Assembly (NCBI RefSeq): GCF_900110205.1
Contig: NZ_FOCV01000003.1
Span: 1-64,000, forward strand
Origin: Rhizobium tibeticum
GTDB lineage: Bacteria; Pseudomonadota; Alphaproteobacteria; Rhizobiales; Rhizobiaceae
Direction of reading: 5' to 3'
Length of the DNA stretch: 64,000 nucleotides
Positions within the stretch are counted from its first letter, which is position 1, and the number at the start of each line of letters is the position of its first letter. The notes under the pieces were generated by a model, which made no database searches, was not told the DNA's origin, and was given only the letters and a program-made list of their open reading frames with translations. Position numbers and translations under genes: made by a program. Below are positions 49,134-57,713 of the stretch, piece by piece.

Positions 49134-49583
49134 ATGACAGCCAGCAACCGCATCGCCCTCTCCAGCGACCACGCCGCCATTCAGCTCCGACAGGCCATTG
49201 CCGGTCATGTTGCGGCGCAAGGCTGGGTAGTGGTCGATATCGGACCGACAACGCCGGAGAGCACACACTATCCTAAGCACGGCGAAGCGGCGGCGCGGCT
49301 CGTCGCCTCCGGCGATTGCCGGTTTGGCATCATCCTATGCGGCACCGGCCAGGGCATCATGATGGCGGCGAACAAGGTAAAGGGCATCCGTTGCGGCGTC
49401 TGCGGCGACACATTCTCAGCCCGCATGATCCGCCAGCACAACGATGCCAACATGCTTTCGATTGGCGTGCGCGTGGTGGGCGAAGGGCTGGCGCTCGATA
49501 TCGTGGATGCGTTCCTGACCGCTCGTTTCGAGGGCGGCCGGCATGCGACGCGGGTGGAGATGATTGAGGCACTGGAGGGGTAG
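49134..49583 (+). CDS. rpiB: RpiB/LacA/LacB-family sugar-phosphate isomerase
   Basis: The 149-residue isomerase interconverts ribose 5-phosphate and ribulose 5-phosphate, or acts on related sugar phosphates such as galactose 6-phosphate or erythrulose phosphates. 'SSDHAAIQLR' (11-20), catalytic Cys69 in 'IILCGTGQGIMMAANK' and 'RQHNDANMLSIG' are conserved. The ATG 49134 is used. It begins 48 nt after the IS110 right-hand repeat, and its natural promoter may have been replaced by element sequence. Confidence 0.88.
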   Translation: MTASNRIALSSDHAAIQLRQAIAGHVAAQGWVVVDIGPTTPESTHYPKHGEAAARLVASGDCRFGIILCGTGQGIMMAANKVKGIRCGVCGDTFSARMIRQHNDANMLSIGVRVVGEGLALDIVDAFLTARFEGGRHATRVEMIEALEG

Positions 49584-49809
49584 CGCCGTCCTTTTCTCCT
49601 TCTTCTTTGGGTTCCCGCGATTATGCCGATCCGCCGCATGGCCAGGAACAGGCATGTCAGCCCCAATGCTGTGCCATGCCGTATAATGAAGCCGCGCAGA
49701 GGTCAGTTTGCCAGGCTCGGGATGGATTAAGACCAATATCGAGCACGCCCACTGAGAAGAAGGATCGGCGGTTCATGCGCGGCGATCAAGAAGGCGAAAT
49801 GTCCGGCAA

Positions 49810-50607
49810 TTAGAGTCGGGACAGAAACCTCTCCAACTCCTCGGCATCAACAGGGACGCGATGATGTTCCTCGGGATAGGCGCCGCTTGCAATGTCGGCA
49901 GCGTATTCGCGGAATGCCGCGATCCGTTCCAGCTGGATCCGATCATATTCTGCCGCGAGGTTGCGATAGACTTTGGCGTGGCGCGGATAGTGCCCGCGGT
50001 TCAGGCCCAGCACGTCCTCGGAGAAGAGATATTGGGCATCGCAGCCGCTGCCGGCTCCCATGGAGATCAGCAGCATCGAGGTCCGTTCCGAAATCGCCGC
50101 AGCGACCTCGGCCGGCACCACCTCTATTTCCGCGCTGAAAGCACCCGCGGCCTCCAGATCCTTCACCTGCTTGTAGACGAAGGCTGCCGATGCCGCCGTC
50201 TTCCCGACGGCCCGAAAGCCGCCCGTCCATGTGGAGTGCGACGGAATGAGCCCCGTATGGCCGCAGACGGGAATATGTTCGTCGCGCAGCCGCCTGATCG
50301 TCTGCAGGCTGGCAGCGCAGTAGATGGCATCGGCTGAGGCCGCCCGCATCGTCACGGCGGAGCGCAGGATCTCATCGGTGGTGGCACCGCTCTGGCCGTA
50401 CTCGCCGCCGGGGATTGCGAACCGACCGGGAGCGGCATCGCGAAACTGTGGATCGAAGAGGAGCTCGGGAGGAACCGAAATCAGATCGATGCCGGCGGCC
50501 TCGGCCGCTTCGGCCTCCTCGAGCACGACCACGCGTAGCATGCTGAGCTGCCGCTTGCCCTTCATCGCCAGGAGGTCATGCACAGTCGGTCGCACTTGTT
50601 TGTTCAT
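49810..50607 (-). CDS. PanB-like (ketopantoate hydroxymethyltransferase family) protein
   Basis: The 265-residue protein belongs to the PEP mutase/PanB barrel superfamily. 'CGHTGLIPSHSTWTGGFRAVGKT' split around residue 120 corresponds to the PanB 'GHIGLTPQ...GGF...GK' segment, and 'SMGAGSGCDAQYLFSEDVLGL' corresponds to 'IGAG..CDGQ.LV..DMLG'. The N-terminal metal/ketoacid region 'DLLAMKGKRQLSMLRVVVL' is divergent. It lies 29 nt downstream of the ferredoxin reductase, probably in one operon. It is not clearly the pantothenate PanB; the substrate may be different. Start ATG 50607. Confidence 0.8.
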   Translation of the reverse strand: MNKQVRPTVHDLLAMKGKRQLSMLRVVVLEEAEAAEAAGIDLISVPPELLFDPQFRDAAPGRFAIPGGEYGQSGATTDEILRSAVTMRAASADAIYCAASLQTIRRLRDEHIPVCGHTGLIPSHSTWTGGFRAVGKTAASAAFVYKQVKDLEAAGAFSAEIEVVPAEVAAAISERTSMLLISMGAGSGCDAQYLFSEDVLGLNRGHYPRHAKVYRNLAAEYDRIQLERIAAFREYAADIASGAYPEEHHRVPVDAEELERFLSRL

Positions 50608-50636
50608 TGCCGATACCTTGAGACTACGGTCGCCAC

Positions 50637-51866
50637 TCAGGCGGCCAGGAGGGATTTCAGTTTGACGTTGCTTGCGACGAGGGCCGCCGGATCCGGATGG
50701 GCGCGCGCCGCGATCAGCATTTCGGCAAGCCGTATATCGCGGCCGACCGCATTGCCGCGACCGATGCCGCTTGCCGCAAGCAACCGGCCGGCTTGATCGA
50801 GATGGAACAGGATGAAGGCGCCATCGGGAAGATCGCGTCGCAGATGCTGAACGGCGCCCTCCGCCAAGCCGGCGATCTGCAGCGTCACATCGTATTGATC
50901 GGACCAGAACCAGGGTACGGCGGAAACGGCTTCGCCAAGCCCGATCATATTGGCGGCGGCAAGTGCCCCCTGCTCCTGGGCATTGCGCCAGGATTCGAGC
51001 CGCACGCGGCGGCCGCCATAGATCGCCAGCGGGAACGAGCAGCAGTCGCCGGCTGCGTAAATGTCAGGTGCCGAGGTGCGCAGGAATTCGTCGACGGCAA
51101 TGCCGTTGTCGATCTTGAGGCCGGCGCGAGCGGCAAGATCCGTATTGGGAACGGCGCCAATGCCGACGAGCACGAGATCTGCCTCGACAGTGTCGCCATC
51201 GACCAGGCGGATGAACGCCCTTTCGCCCTGTTCCGTTACACGGTTGATGACAACGCCGCAGCGAATGTCGACGCCTGCGAGCGAATGGCGTTCGGTGATG
51301 ACGCTGGCAACCTCCTCCGGCACGCCGCGCTTCAGCACGCGCTCCAGTCCTTCGAGAACCGTCACACCAGCTCCAAGTGCCCGCGCCGTCGCGGCAAGTT
51401 CCAGGCCGATAAAGCCGCCGCCGATGATCGCGATGTGCTTGCCGGGCACCATGGCCTTGCGAAGGGCAACCGCGTCCGCGTGCGTGCGCAGCGAACGGAT
51501 ATGCTCGCTCTCCGCGCCGATCCCCGGAAGCGGCCGTGCGCGAGCGCCGGTGGCAAGCAGGAGCTTGTCATAGGCAATGGTACGGCCATCGGAAAACGCG
51601 ACTGACTTTGCCTCGGGATCGAGACCCTGAATTGTGACACCCGTCAGCAGCCTGATGCCGCTTTCGACATATTTGGCCGGCTCGGCGATGAATTTCGGCG
51701 CCGCGGAACGCTCGTCGCTCGCCTTTGAAAGCGGCGGCCGCTCGTAGGGCGCGAGCGACTCGCTACCGATCAGCGTGATCTCGCCGTCATATCCCTTTTC
51801 GCGCAGGGCAAACGCCGCACGTGCGCCGCACTCCCCTGCCCCGATGATCACGAAATGGGTCATCAC
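50637..51866 (-). CDS. FAD-dependent ferredoxin reductase (MocF-like)
   Basis: The 409-residue flavoprotein passes electrons from NAD(P)H to a Rieske ferredoxin. The FAD motif 'IIGAGECGARAA' (7-18), the NAD motif 'IIGGGFIGLELA' (about 145-156) and 'DIYAAGDCCSF' (about 268-278) are intact, followed by the reductase C-terminal domain. It belongs to the BphA4/HcaD group. Adjacent MocE-type ferredoxin (7 nt upstream) and a desaturase-type oxygenase indicate a three-component oxygenase. Confidence 0.88.
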   Translation of the reverse strand: MMTHFVIIGAGECGARAAFALREKGYDGEITLIGSESLAPYERPPLSKASDERSAAPKFIAEPAKYVESGIRLLTGVTIQGLDPEAKSVAFSDGRTIAYDKLLLATGARARPLPGIGAESEHIRSLRTHADAVALRKAMVPGKHIAIIGGGFIGLELAATARALGAGVTVLEGLERVLKRGVPEEVASVITERHSLAGVDIRCGVVINRVTEQGERAFIRLVDGDTVEADLVLVGIGAVPNTDLAARAGLKIDNGIAVDEFLRTSAPDIYAAGDCCSFPLAIYGGRRVRLESWRNAQEQGALAAANMIGLGEAVSAVPWFWSDQYDVTLQIAGLAEGAVQHLRRDLPDGAFILFHLDQAGRLLAASGIGRGNAVGRDIRLAEMLIAARAHPDPAALVASNVKLKSLLAA

Positions 51867-51873
51867 AGCCTCC

Positions 51874-52188
51874 TCAGATCGAGATGAAGACGGCGCCGCC
51901 TTCGACTTTCACGGGATAGGTGCTCAGGTTGACGCAAACCGGCGCCCCCTTGGCTTCACCCGTCTTGTAGTTGAAGCGGCCATTGTGCTTCGGACATTCG
52001 ATGATCTCGTCCATGACGAGGCCATCGGCAAGATGGACGTGCTCGTGGGTGCAGAGCCCGTCGGTTGCGAAGAACTCGTCATCTGGGCTGCGGTAGACCG
52101 CAAACGTCCTGCCCGCGTGATCGAAACGCATGACATCCTCCTCGTCGATGTCCTCGACCGCACAGACCTCGATCCAATTTCCGCTCAT
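51874..52188 (-). CDS. mocE: MocE-family Rieske [2Fe-2S] ferredoxin
   Basis: The 104-residue ferredoxin has the Rieske ligand pairs Cys46-x-His48 ('CTHEH') and Cys65-x2-His68 ('CPKHNGRF'). It transfers electrons from the reductase to the oxygenase. MocE is the rhizobial ferredoxin first described with rhizopine (3-O-methyl-scyllo-inosamine) degradation in S. meliloti. It is separated from the reductase by 7 nt and from the oxygenase by 33 nt. No signal peptide is present, so it is cytoplasmic. Confidence 0.88.
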   Translation of the reverse strand: MSGNWIEVCAVEDIDEEDVMRFDHAGRTFAVYRSPDDEFFATDGLCTHEHVHLADGLVMDEIIECPKHNGRFNYKTGEAKGAPVCVNLSTYPVKVEGGAVFISI

Positions 52189-52221
52189 CTTGTCCTCCCA
52201 AACTCTTCGTTTCGCGCCGGG

Positions 52222-53310
52222 CTATTGGGCCGCCGGCGCAAGCTTGCTGTGGAATTCCTCGCGATAGGGCCGCGCCGTCGCCGGCAGCTCGCGTTTGAGG
52301 AAATAGTCCTCGTTGCGCAGCTGGCGCAGAAATGCCGGGATCATTTCGCGATAGCCGGACCAAATCGACGGATTGGCCACCGGCAGATCGTGCTTGATCA
52401 TCGCATGCAGGCGCGGCAGCGCGTGGTAGGGCACCATCGGGAACATGTGATGCTCGACGTGGTAGTTCATGTTCCAGTAAATGAAGCGGCTGACCGGGTT
52501 CATATGGACCGTGCGGCTGTTTAAACGGTGGTCGATGACATTGTCCGCGAGACCGCCATGCTGCAGCAGGCCGGTCAGCACATGATGCCACGCGCCATAG
52601 AGCCGGGGCAGGCCGATCAGCATCAGCGGCAGCATGGAGCCCATCGCAATCGCAGCCGCGATCGTTACGACATAGATCGCAAGCCAGCTGCGCGCGATAA
52701 AGATGGCGCGCGGCTGTTCCATCTCAGGAATGAAGGTCTTCTCCTCCGCGCTGATGACGCCAAAAGCATTGCGCAGCATGTCGACCATTGCATGCCAGAC
52801 ATCGAGAATGCCGAAGAAGTTCAGGATCAGCCGCAGCAGATCCGGCGGGCGCATCACTGCAATTTCGGGGTCCCGGCCGACGATCACGGTGTCGGTGTGA
52901 TGGCGCGTATGGCTCCAGCGCCAGGTCACCGGATTGCGCATGATCATGAAGCAGGCGATCTGATAGACCGCATCATTCATCCAGCGCGTCTTGAAGGCCG
53001 TACCGTGGCCGCATTCGTGCCAGCGGCTATCGGATGCAGAGCCGTAAAGCACCCCATATGCAAGGAACAATGGCAGAGAGAGCCAGGATCCCCAGAAATA
53101 GATACCAAACCCCGCAAAGACGATCATCGCCCCGAGCCAGATGATCGTGTCGCGAATGGCCGGGGCGTCGGAACGCTGCATCAGCGCCTTTATATCCTTG
53201 CGCGCAACCTCGGTGTGATACCACTGCGCGGCCGCCAGTCCCATGTCGACGGCCGTTCGGCCGCTTTCGCCGAGCAGGCTGTAGTCTCGCTTCTTTGTCT
53301 GGTCTGCCAT
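52222..53310 (-). CDS. fatty-acid-desaturase-type diiron oxygenase (MocD-like)
   Basis: The 362-residue integral-membrane protein carries three histidine boxes of the FA_desaturase fold: 'HECGH' (98-102), 'HTRHH' (134-138) and 'HVEHH' (284-288), with hydrophobic helices between them. Alkane hydroxylases and sterol/desaturase enzymes share this diiron centre. With MocE and a reductase it makes a MocDEF-like set, which in S. meliloti performs oxidative demethylation of the rhizopine 3-O-MSI. The ATG 53308-53310 ('MADQTKKRDYSL') starts 77 nt from a candidate operator and is divergent from a LacI-family regulator. Confidence 0.85.
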   Translation of the reverse strand: MADQTKKRDYSLLGESGRTAVDMGLAAAQWYHTEVARKDIKALMQRSDAPAIRDTIIWLGAMIVFAGFGIYFWGSWLSLPLFLAYGVLYGSASDSRWHECGHGTAFKTRWMNDAVYQIACFMIMRNPVTWRWSHTRHHTDTVIVGRDPEIAVMRPPDLLRLILNFFGILDVWHAMVDMLRNAFGVISAEEKTFIPEMEQPRAIFIARSWLAIYVVTIAAAIAMGSMLPLMLIGLPRLYGAWHHVLTGLLQHGGLADNVIDHRLNSRTVHMNPVSRFIYWNMNYHVEHHMFPMVPYHALPRLHAMIKHDLPVANPSIWSGYREMIPAFLRQLRNEDYFLKRELPATARPYREEFHSKLAPAAQ

Positions 53311-53387
53311 TTTTATCTCCCACAAGCCGTCCCTCCCGGCCCGTCCAACAGAGATTAGGTTGACTTTCGTCATGCGACAATGCAGCC

Positions 53388-53413
53388 TTGATGTATTCTA
53401 TCAAAACACATCA
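53388..53413. promoter_or_regulatory. candidate LacI-family operator between mocD-like and lacI-like genes
   Basis: TTGAT (53388-53392), 7-nt spacer, ATCAA (53400-53404), nested in a longer TGATGT/ACATCA inverted pair (53389-53394 and 53408-53413). The site sits 50 nt upstream of the LacI-type start and 78 nt upstream of the oxygenase start, the expected position for shared autoregulation. Confidence 0.5.
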
Positions 53414-53453
53414 TTGCGATGGCCTCACGATGAGGGATTCTTGCAAGGGCACG

Positions 53454-54485
53454 ATGGTGAAGCGACCAACGATACAGGATCTGGCGGATGCTTCCGGCGT
53501 TAGCGTGGCGACGGTCGATCGTGTGCTGAACGGTCGCCATCGCGTTCGGGAGGAGACGGCACGACGCGTCTATGACGCGGCAGCCTCGATCGGCTACCAT
53601 GCCGTCGGTCTGCTCCGGCAGCGGGTGTTTCAGGACCTCCCGCATTATCGGCTGGGGTTTCTGCTGCAGCGTCCTGCCCAGTCGTTCTATCAAACGCTCG
53701 CTCGCGAAATTGAGCAGGCCGTGCACGCCAATACGTCATTCCGCATTACGGCGCAGATCGAGTACGCAGCCGCGTCGACGCCGGCCGCCATCATCGAAAA
53801 ACTGAAGCTTCTCGCGAGCCGCAATCAGGCGATTGCTTTGGTCGGACCGGACTACCCGGCCGTCACCGCCGAGGTCGAAGACCTGAAAGCCAAGGGCGTC
53901 CCGGTCTTTTCAATCCTGTCTGACCTCGCAAGCGGCGTGCGGCGGGGCTACATCGGATTGAACAATCGGAAGGTCGGCCGTACGGCCGCCTGGATGATCG
54001 CAAAGGCCGCCAGAAACCCCGGAAAGGTCGCCTGCTTCGTCGGCAGCCATCGTTACCACGGGCATGAGTTGCGCGAGATCGGCTTCCGCTCCTATTTCCG
54101 CGAGAATGCCCCTGATTTTGAGGTTCTCGAAACGCTGATCAACCTCGAGACGCCTGAGATAACTCACGAAGCCACTATCAATCTCCTCAAGCAGCATTCG
54201 GACCTCATCGGATTTTATGTCTGCGGCGGCGGCATGGAAGGCGCGATCTCGGCTGTCCGCGAAGAGGGCCTTGCCGGCAAGCTTGTCGTCGTCGTTAACG
54301 AACTGACACCGGACTCGCGCGCAGCGCTTGCTGACGATGCTGTGACCGTGGTGATCTCAACGCCGATCAAGAACCTCTGTAGCGAATTGATCACGCTGAT
54401 GACCTCTTCCCTTGGGTCGGAGAATGATACAGTTCCGGGGCAATCGTTCTTACCTTTCGATATCTACACCTCAGAGAATATCTAG
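53454..54485 (+). CDS. LacI-family transcriptional regulator
   Basis: The 343-residue regulator has an N-terminal LacI helix-turn-helix 'TIQDLADASGVSVATVDRVL' (5-24) followed by a periplasmic-binding-like ligand domain of the ribose/inositol type (about 60-330). The start ATG 53454 follows AAGGG at good spacing; upstream in-frame ATGs at 53430 and 53391 are less likely. Its divergent position to the oxygenase operon indicates that it controls it, with a sugar- or inositol-like effector. Confidence 0.9.
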   Translation: MVKRPTIQDLADASGVSVATVDRVLNGRHRVREETARRVYDAAASIGYHAVGLLRQRVFQDLPHYRLGFLLQRPAQSFYQTLAREIEQAVHANTSFRITAQIEYAAASTPAAIIEKLKLLASRNQAIALVGPDYPAVTAEVEDLKAKGVPVFSILSDLASGVRRGYIGLNNRKVGRTAAWMIAKAARNPGKVACFVGSHRYHGHELREIGFRSYFRENAPDFEVLETLINLETPEITHEATINLLKQHSDLIGFYVCGGGMEGAISAVREEGLAGKLVVVVNELTPDSRAALADDAVTVVISTPIKNLCSELITLMTSSLGSENDTVPGQSFLPFDIYTSENI

Positions 54486-54599
54486 CCGCTCGTCGCGCCA
54501 TTCCAGTGTCACGCCCAATGAACGGCATCGGTCGGCGGTGAGTCCGTTCAGGTGTGCGTCAGTTTCATGACACAATAAGCCGCTACTGCGGTGGACTGA

Positions 54600-56270
54600 A
54601 TGTTCGCCCATGCGGACAAACAGGCACCGAGGGCCGCCCTCTTGACACCACCGTCGCTTTATCGGCCAAGAATCGGCAGCATTTCGCTGTCCGCCATCAC
54701 CGGGCTCTATCTCGTCCTGTTCACGAACCGGACGTTCTGGGGGAAGGTTCACACCTATCTCGCCACGACGCCGACGGCCATCACCGCACTTTACATTGCG
54801 ATCTCGGTGCTGTTCGTGGCCATCGTCACTGCCTTTTCGGCGAAATACGTCATCAAGCCGGTTTTGATTTTTCTGGTACTTGCGGCGGCACTGGCGGCGT
54901 GGTTCACCGACACCTTCGGCGTGATCGTCGACAGCGACATGATCCGAAATGCGATGGAAACGACGCCCGCCGAGGCCAATCACCTGATGACGCCCGGCTT
55001 TCTCCTGCATGTCGTATTGTTCGCCGTCATCCCGATCACGCTGATCCTTTGGGTCAAGGTGGTTCACCGCCCCGTGCTTCAGAAGCTCTTGTGGAACAGC
55101 GTGACGATCCTCGGCTGCCTGTTGGTATTCGGCGCCGTCGCGGGCGTCTATGCCAAGGAGTATACTGCAGCGATCCGTCAGCACCGAGACATCGTGAAGA
55201 GCCTGAACCCCGTCACTTCGATCGTCGGCGCCACGCGGTATTTCATGCAGGCCGGCAAAGAAGCCAGGCTCGTCGTCAAGCCGCTCGGCACCGACGCCAG
55301 GGTCGTCCCTGTCGTCGACGTGCACAAACCACGGGTAACGATTGTCGTTGCCGGCGAGACGGCGCGGGCGATGAACTTTTCGCTGGGCGGCTATCATCGC
55401 GACACCAACCCCGAGCTTCGCAAGCAGGGCGTCATCTATTTCCCGCAAACGACGAGCTGCGGCACGGCGACTGCAACGTCGATACCCTGCATGTTCTCGC
55501 AGTTCACGCGCGCAAGCTTCACCCATCGCAAGGGCATCGAGAACGAAGGCCTGATGGATGTTCTCGCCCACGCGGGCATCGACGTGACCTGGTTTGACAA
55601 CAACACCGGCAGCAAGGGCGCCGCTGCCCGCATCAATTATGTAGACCTCGCGAATTCGACCGATCCGCGGTTCTGCAAAGACGGCGAGTGCCAGGACGGC
55701 ATCTTTCTGGACAAGCTCGACACATGGCTGAACGGCGTAACCAAGGATAGCGTGCTCGTCCTGCATCAGATCGGCAGCCACGGCCCGGCCTATTATCTTC
55801 GCTATCCCAACGAGTTCCGGAAGTTCACCCCTGAGTGCGAGACGGCGGAGCTCGGCAACTGCAAGGACGATGAAATCGTCAACGCATACGACAACTCGAT
55901 CCTCTACACCGACCATTTCCTTTCCACGGTCATCGACAAGCTCAAGGCTCGCAGCGACAAGATTGCGACCGGCTTGATCTACATGTCGGATCACGGTGAG
56001 TCGTTGGGCGAGAAGGGTCTCTATCTCCATGGGGCGCCCTATATCCTCGCCCCGCAGGAGCAGACGCACGTTCCCTTCTTCGTTTGGCTTGACCCGGATT
56101 TCACTGCGTCGATGGCACTCGACAAGGCATGCTTGGCCCAGTCGACAGCACAGCCGACATCCCATGACAACCTGTTCCACAGCGTGCTCGGAATGATGAA
56201 TATCGTGACGTCCGTCTATGACGCGAAGCTTGATGTCTTCGCCGGTTGCAAGACGGGTCGGACCTCCTAG
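54600..56270 (+). CDS. eptA: lipid A phosphoethanolamine transferase (EptA family)
   Basis: The 556-residue inner-membrane enzyme has about five N-terminal TM helices and a periplasmic alkaline-phosphatase-fold domain. The catalytic Thr289 lies in 'SCGTATATSIPCMFS', and the zinc site includes Glu253 ('VAGETARAMN'), Asp464-His465 ('YMSDHGESLGE') and the His pair in 'SHDNLFHS' (about 522-527). It adds phosphoethanolamine to lipid A or core sugars and usually lowers susceptibility to cationic peptides. Start ATG 54600. It converges with the ThuA-like gene. Confidence 0.9.
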   Translation: MFAHADKQAPRAALLTPPSLYRPRIGSISLSAITGLYLVLFTNRTFWGKVHTYLATTPTAITALYIAISVLFVAIVTAFSAKYVIKPVLIFLVLAAALAAWFTDTFGVIVDSDMIRNAMETTPAEANHLMTPGFLLHVVLFAVIPITLILWVKVVHRPVLQKLLWNSVTILGCLLVFGAVAGVYAKEYTAAIRQHRDIVKSLNPVTSIVGATRYFMQAGKEARLVVKPLGTDARVVPVVDVHKPRVTIVVAGETARAMNFSLGGYHRDTNPELRKQGVIYFPQTTSCGTATATSIPCMFSQFTRASFTHRKGIENEGLMDVLAHAGIDVTWFDNNTGSKGAAARINYVDLANSTDPRFCKDGECQDGIFLDKLDTWLNGVTKDSVLVLHQIGSHGPAYYLRYPNEFRKFTPECETAELGNCKDDEIVNAYDNSILYTDHFLSTVIDKLKARSDKIATGLIYMSDHGESLGEKGLYLHGAPYILAPQEQTHVPFFVWLDPDFTASMALDKACLAQSTAQPTSHDNLFHSVLGMMNIVTSVYDAKLDVFAGCKTGRTS

Positions 56271-56272
56271 CG

Positions 56273-56917
56273 CTAAGAGCGCGCTGCCCAGGAAAGGCCG
56301 CGACGAAGAATGAGGCGCATGTAGGGGTGATCGAACTCGCTCTCTACATGGCCGAGCGCCGAGTAGAACACACGTCCCGAGCCGAACTGGCGCTTGAAGG
56401 CGACCGGCATCGTGACGTTGCGCGCAGCCGCATCATACTCACCGGAAAAGCTCGTCGTCGCCAGGATTTCGACCGACGGATCGTAGTGGAGGTAGTATTG
56501 CTCTGACCGATAGTCGAAATCGGGAATGCCCTCCATCACAGGGTCATGCTGGCGCGTGACGTTGACGCGAAAATCGATGATGTTGCCGGGATGGGCGACC
56601 CAGGTCACGCCGGAAACATAGCGGAACGGAGCACTCTCCTTGAACGAGGTCGCCAGCGCGCCGTGATGCCCGCCGAGGCCGAGACCGCCGCGCACGGCCT
56701 CCACCAACGCATTGGCATGCGCTTTCTCAATCTTCTCGCCGGTGATAACAGGTACCAGCAGATCGGCGGTCGCGATCGCCGCTGAGCCGAAGATGCCAAG
56801 GTCGCCGGTCACCTCGACGGCAAAGCCATCCTCCTGCAACAGGTCGCCGACGCGATGCGCGCACGCTTCAGGCTCATGGCCGCTCCAACCGCCCCAGACG
56901 ATGATTGCTTTGCGCAT
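56273..56917 (-). CDS. ThuA-family protein (trehalose utilisation-like)
   Basis: The 214-residue protein has a class I glutamine amidotransferase-like fold of the ThuA family, with 'KAIIVWGGWSGHEPEACA', 'GGLGLGGHHGAL' and 'VFYSALGHVESEFDHP'. In S. meliloti ThuA/ThuB act in trehalose and related disaccharide use, but distant members are widespread and the substrate here is unknown. The ATG 56917 has a perfect AAGGAGG ribosome-binding site, which excludes the upstream in-frame start at 56962. Confidence 0.85.
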   Translation of the reverse strand: MRKAIIVWGGWSGHEPEACAHRVGDLLQEDGFAVEVTGDLGIFGSAAIATADLLVPVITGEKIEKAHANALVEAVRGGLGLGGHHGALATSFKESAPFRYVSGVTWVAHPGNIIDFRVNVTRQHDPVMEGIPDFDYRSEQYYLHYDPSVEILATTSFSGEYDAAARNVTMPVAFKRQFGSGRVFYSALGHVESEFDHPYMRLILRRGLSWAARS

Positions 56918-57092
56918 ACGCACCTCCTTACCGAACATACTAGGCCACCGGAAAACGGCCAACTCTTCTTTACGACAAGACTGCCGGCATAAGCCAGTGC
57001 GAGCCCTTGCCGATCACATTTTCTGGCGGCGGTCGGAAGGCGGAACTTTTCCAACCGACACGGCGTTTGACGGAAAAAGAGGAGTGCTTGCC

Positions 57093-57245
57093 ATGCGCAT
57101 AAAACTGACGTTGCTTGCATTCGCATATCTCATTGTCAGCGGCCTGCTGCTCGCAACCGCCTATAAGTCGACGGGACCGATCACCACGCCAAAGACAGAC
57201 AGGGTCGCAGGTTCAACCTTCCTGATGGAACGCTTCGCCGGCTGA
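57093..57245 (+). CDS. small membrane or secreted protein (50 aa)
   Basis: The 50-codon gene starts 'MRIKLTLLAFAYLIVSGLLL', a hydrophobic signal/TM segment, followed by a short polar tail ending 'FLMERFAG'. GAGG precedes the ATG by 8 nt. Its size and composition are typical of small inner-membrane proteins. No homologue is recognised. Confidence 0.55.
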   Translation: MRIKLTLLAFAYLIVSGLLLATAYKSTGPITTPKTDRVAGSTFLMERFAG

Positions 57246-57253
57246 TTGGATAA

Positions 57254-57517
57254 CTACGCCACCTGAATATCATTGCGCACAGGCTTCGCCCCGGCGATAG
57301 CCTGCGCAACCGCTGTTGCGCGTTCGATTTCAGGCGCGGTTGCCACAACGCCTGTCAGCACAACGGCATGGTCCTCAACCGTCACCTTCACATCCGCCGC
57401 ATCGATGCCGCCTGCCACAGCCAGAGCATTCGCCACGGCCTCCTCGAGCGAAGCATCCTTGTCGCCGGTTTCCTGATCAAGGGGTTCGCCAAAGAAGGTT
57501 GGTTGCTTGAAAACCAT
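57254..57517 (-). CDS. BON-domain protein
   Basis: The 87-residue protein contains one BON domain (about 25-85): 'DKDASLEEAVANALAVAGGI' then 'VTVEDHAVVLTGVV' and 'IAGAKPVRNDIQVA'. BON domains bind phospholipid-rich or polymer surfaces and occur in osmotically induced proteins. No signal peptide is present, so it is probably cytoplasmic. The ATG 57515-57517 follows AGGAGGA. Confidence 0.85.
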   Translation of the reverse strand: MVFKQPTFFGEPLDQETGDKDASLEEAVANALAVAGGIDAADVKVTVEDHAVVLTGVVATAPEIERATAVAQAIAGAKPVRNDIQVA

Positions 57518-57713
57518 TGCACGTCCTCCTGTTTCGACTTCAACAAAACGCGGCGATCGCCAGTTGGTTTCGCGCAGGGCCATCGAACGTGATGAGCGAA
57601 AGCAGCGAATGCCAAGCCGGCTGCCGGATTTCTGCTGCGCGGCACACTTGCCGCTCATTTCAATCCCCTGTACAGCCAGAGCCGATGCAAGAATTTTGGC
57701 GAAATCACCGATG

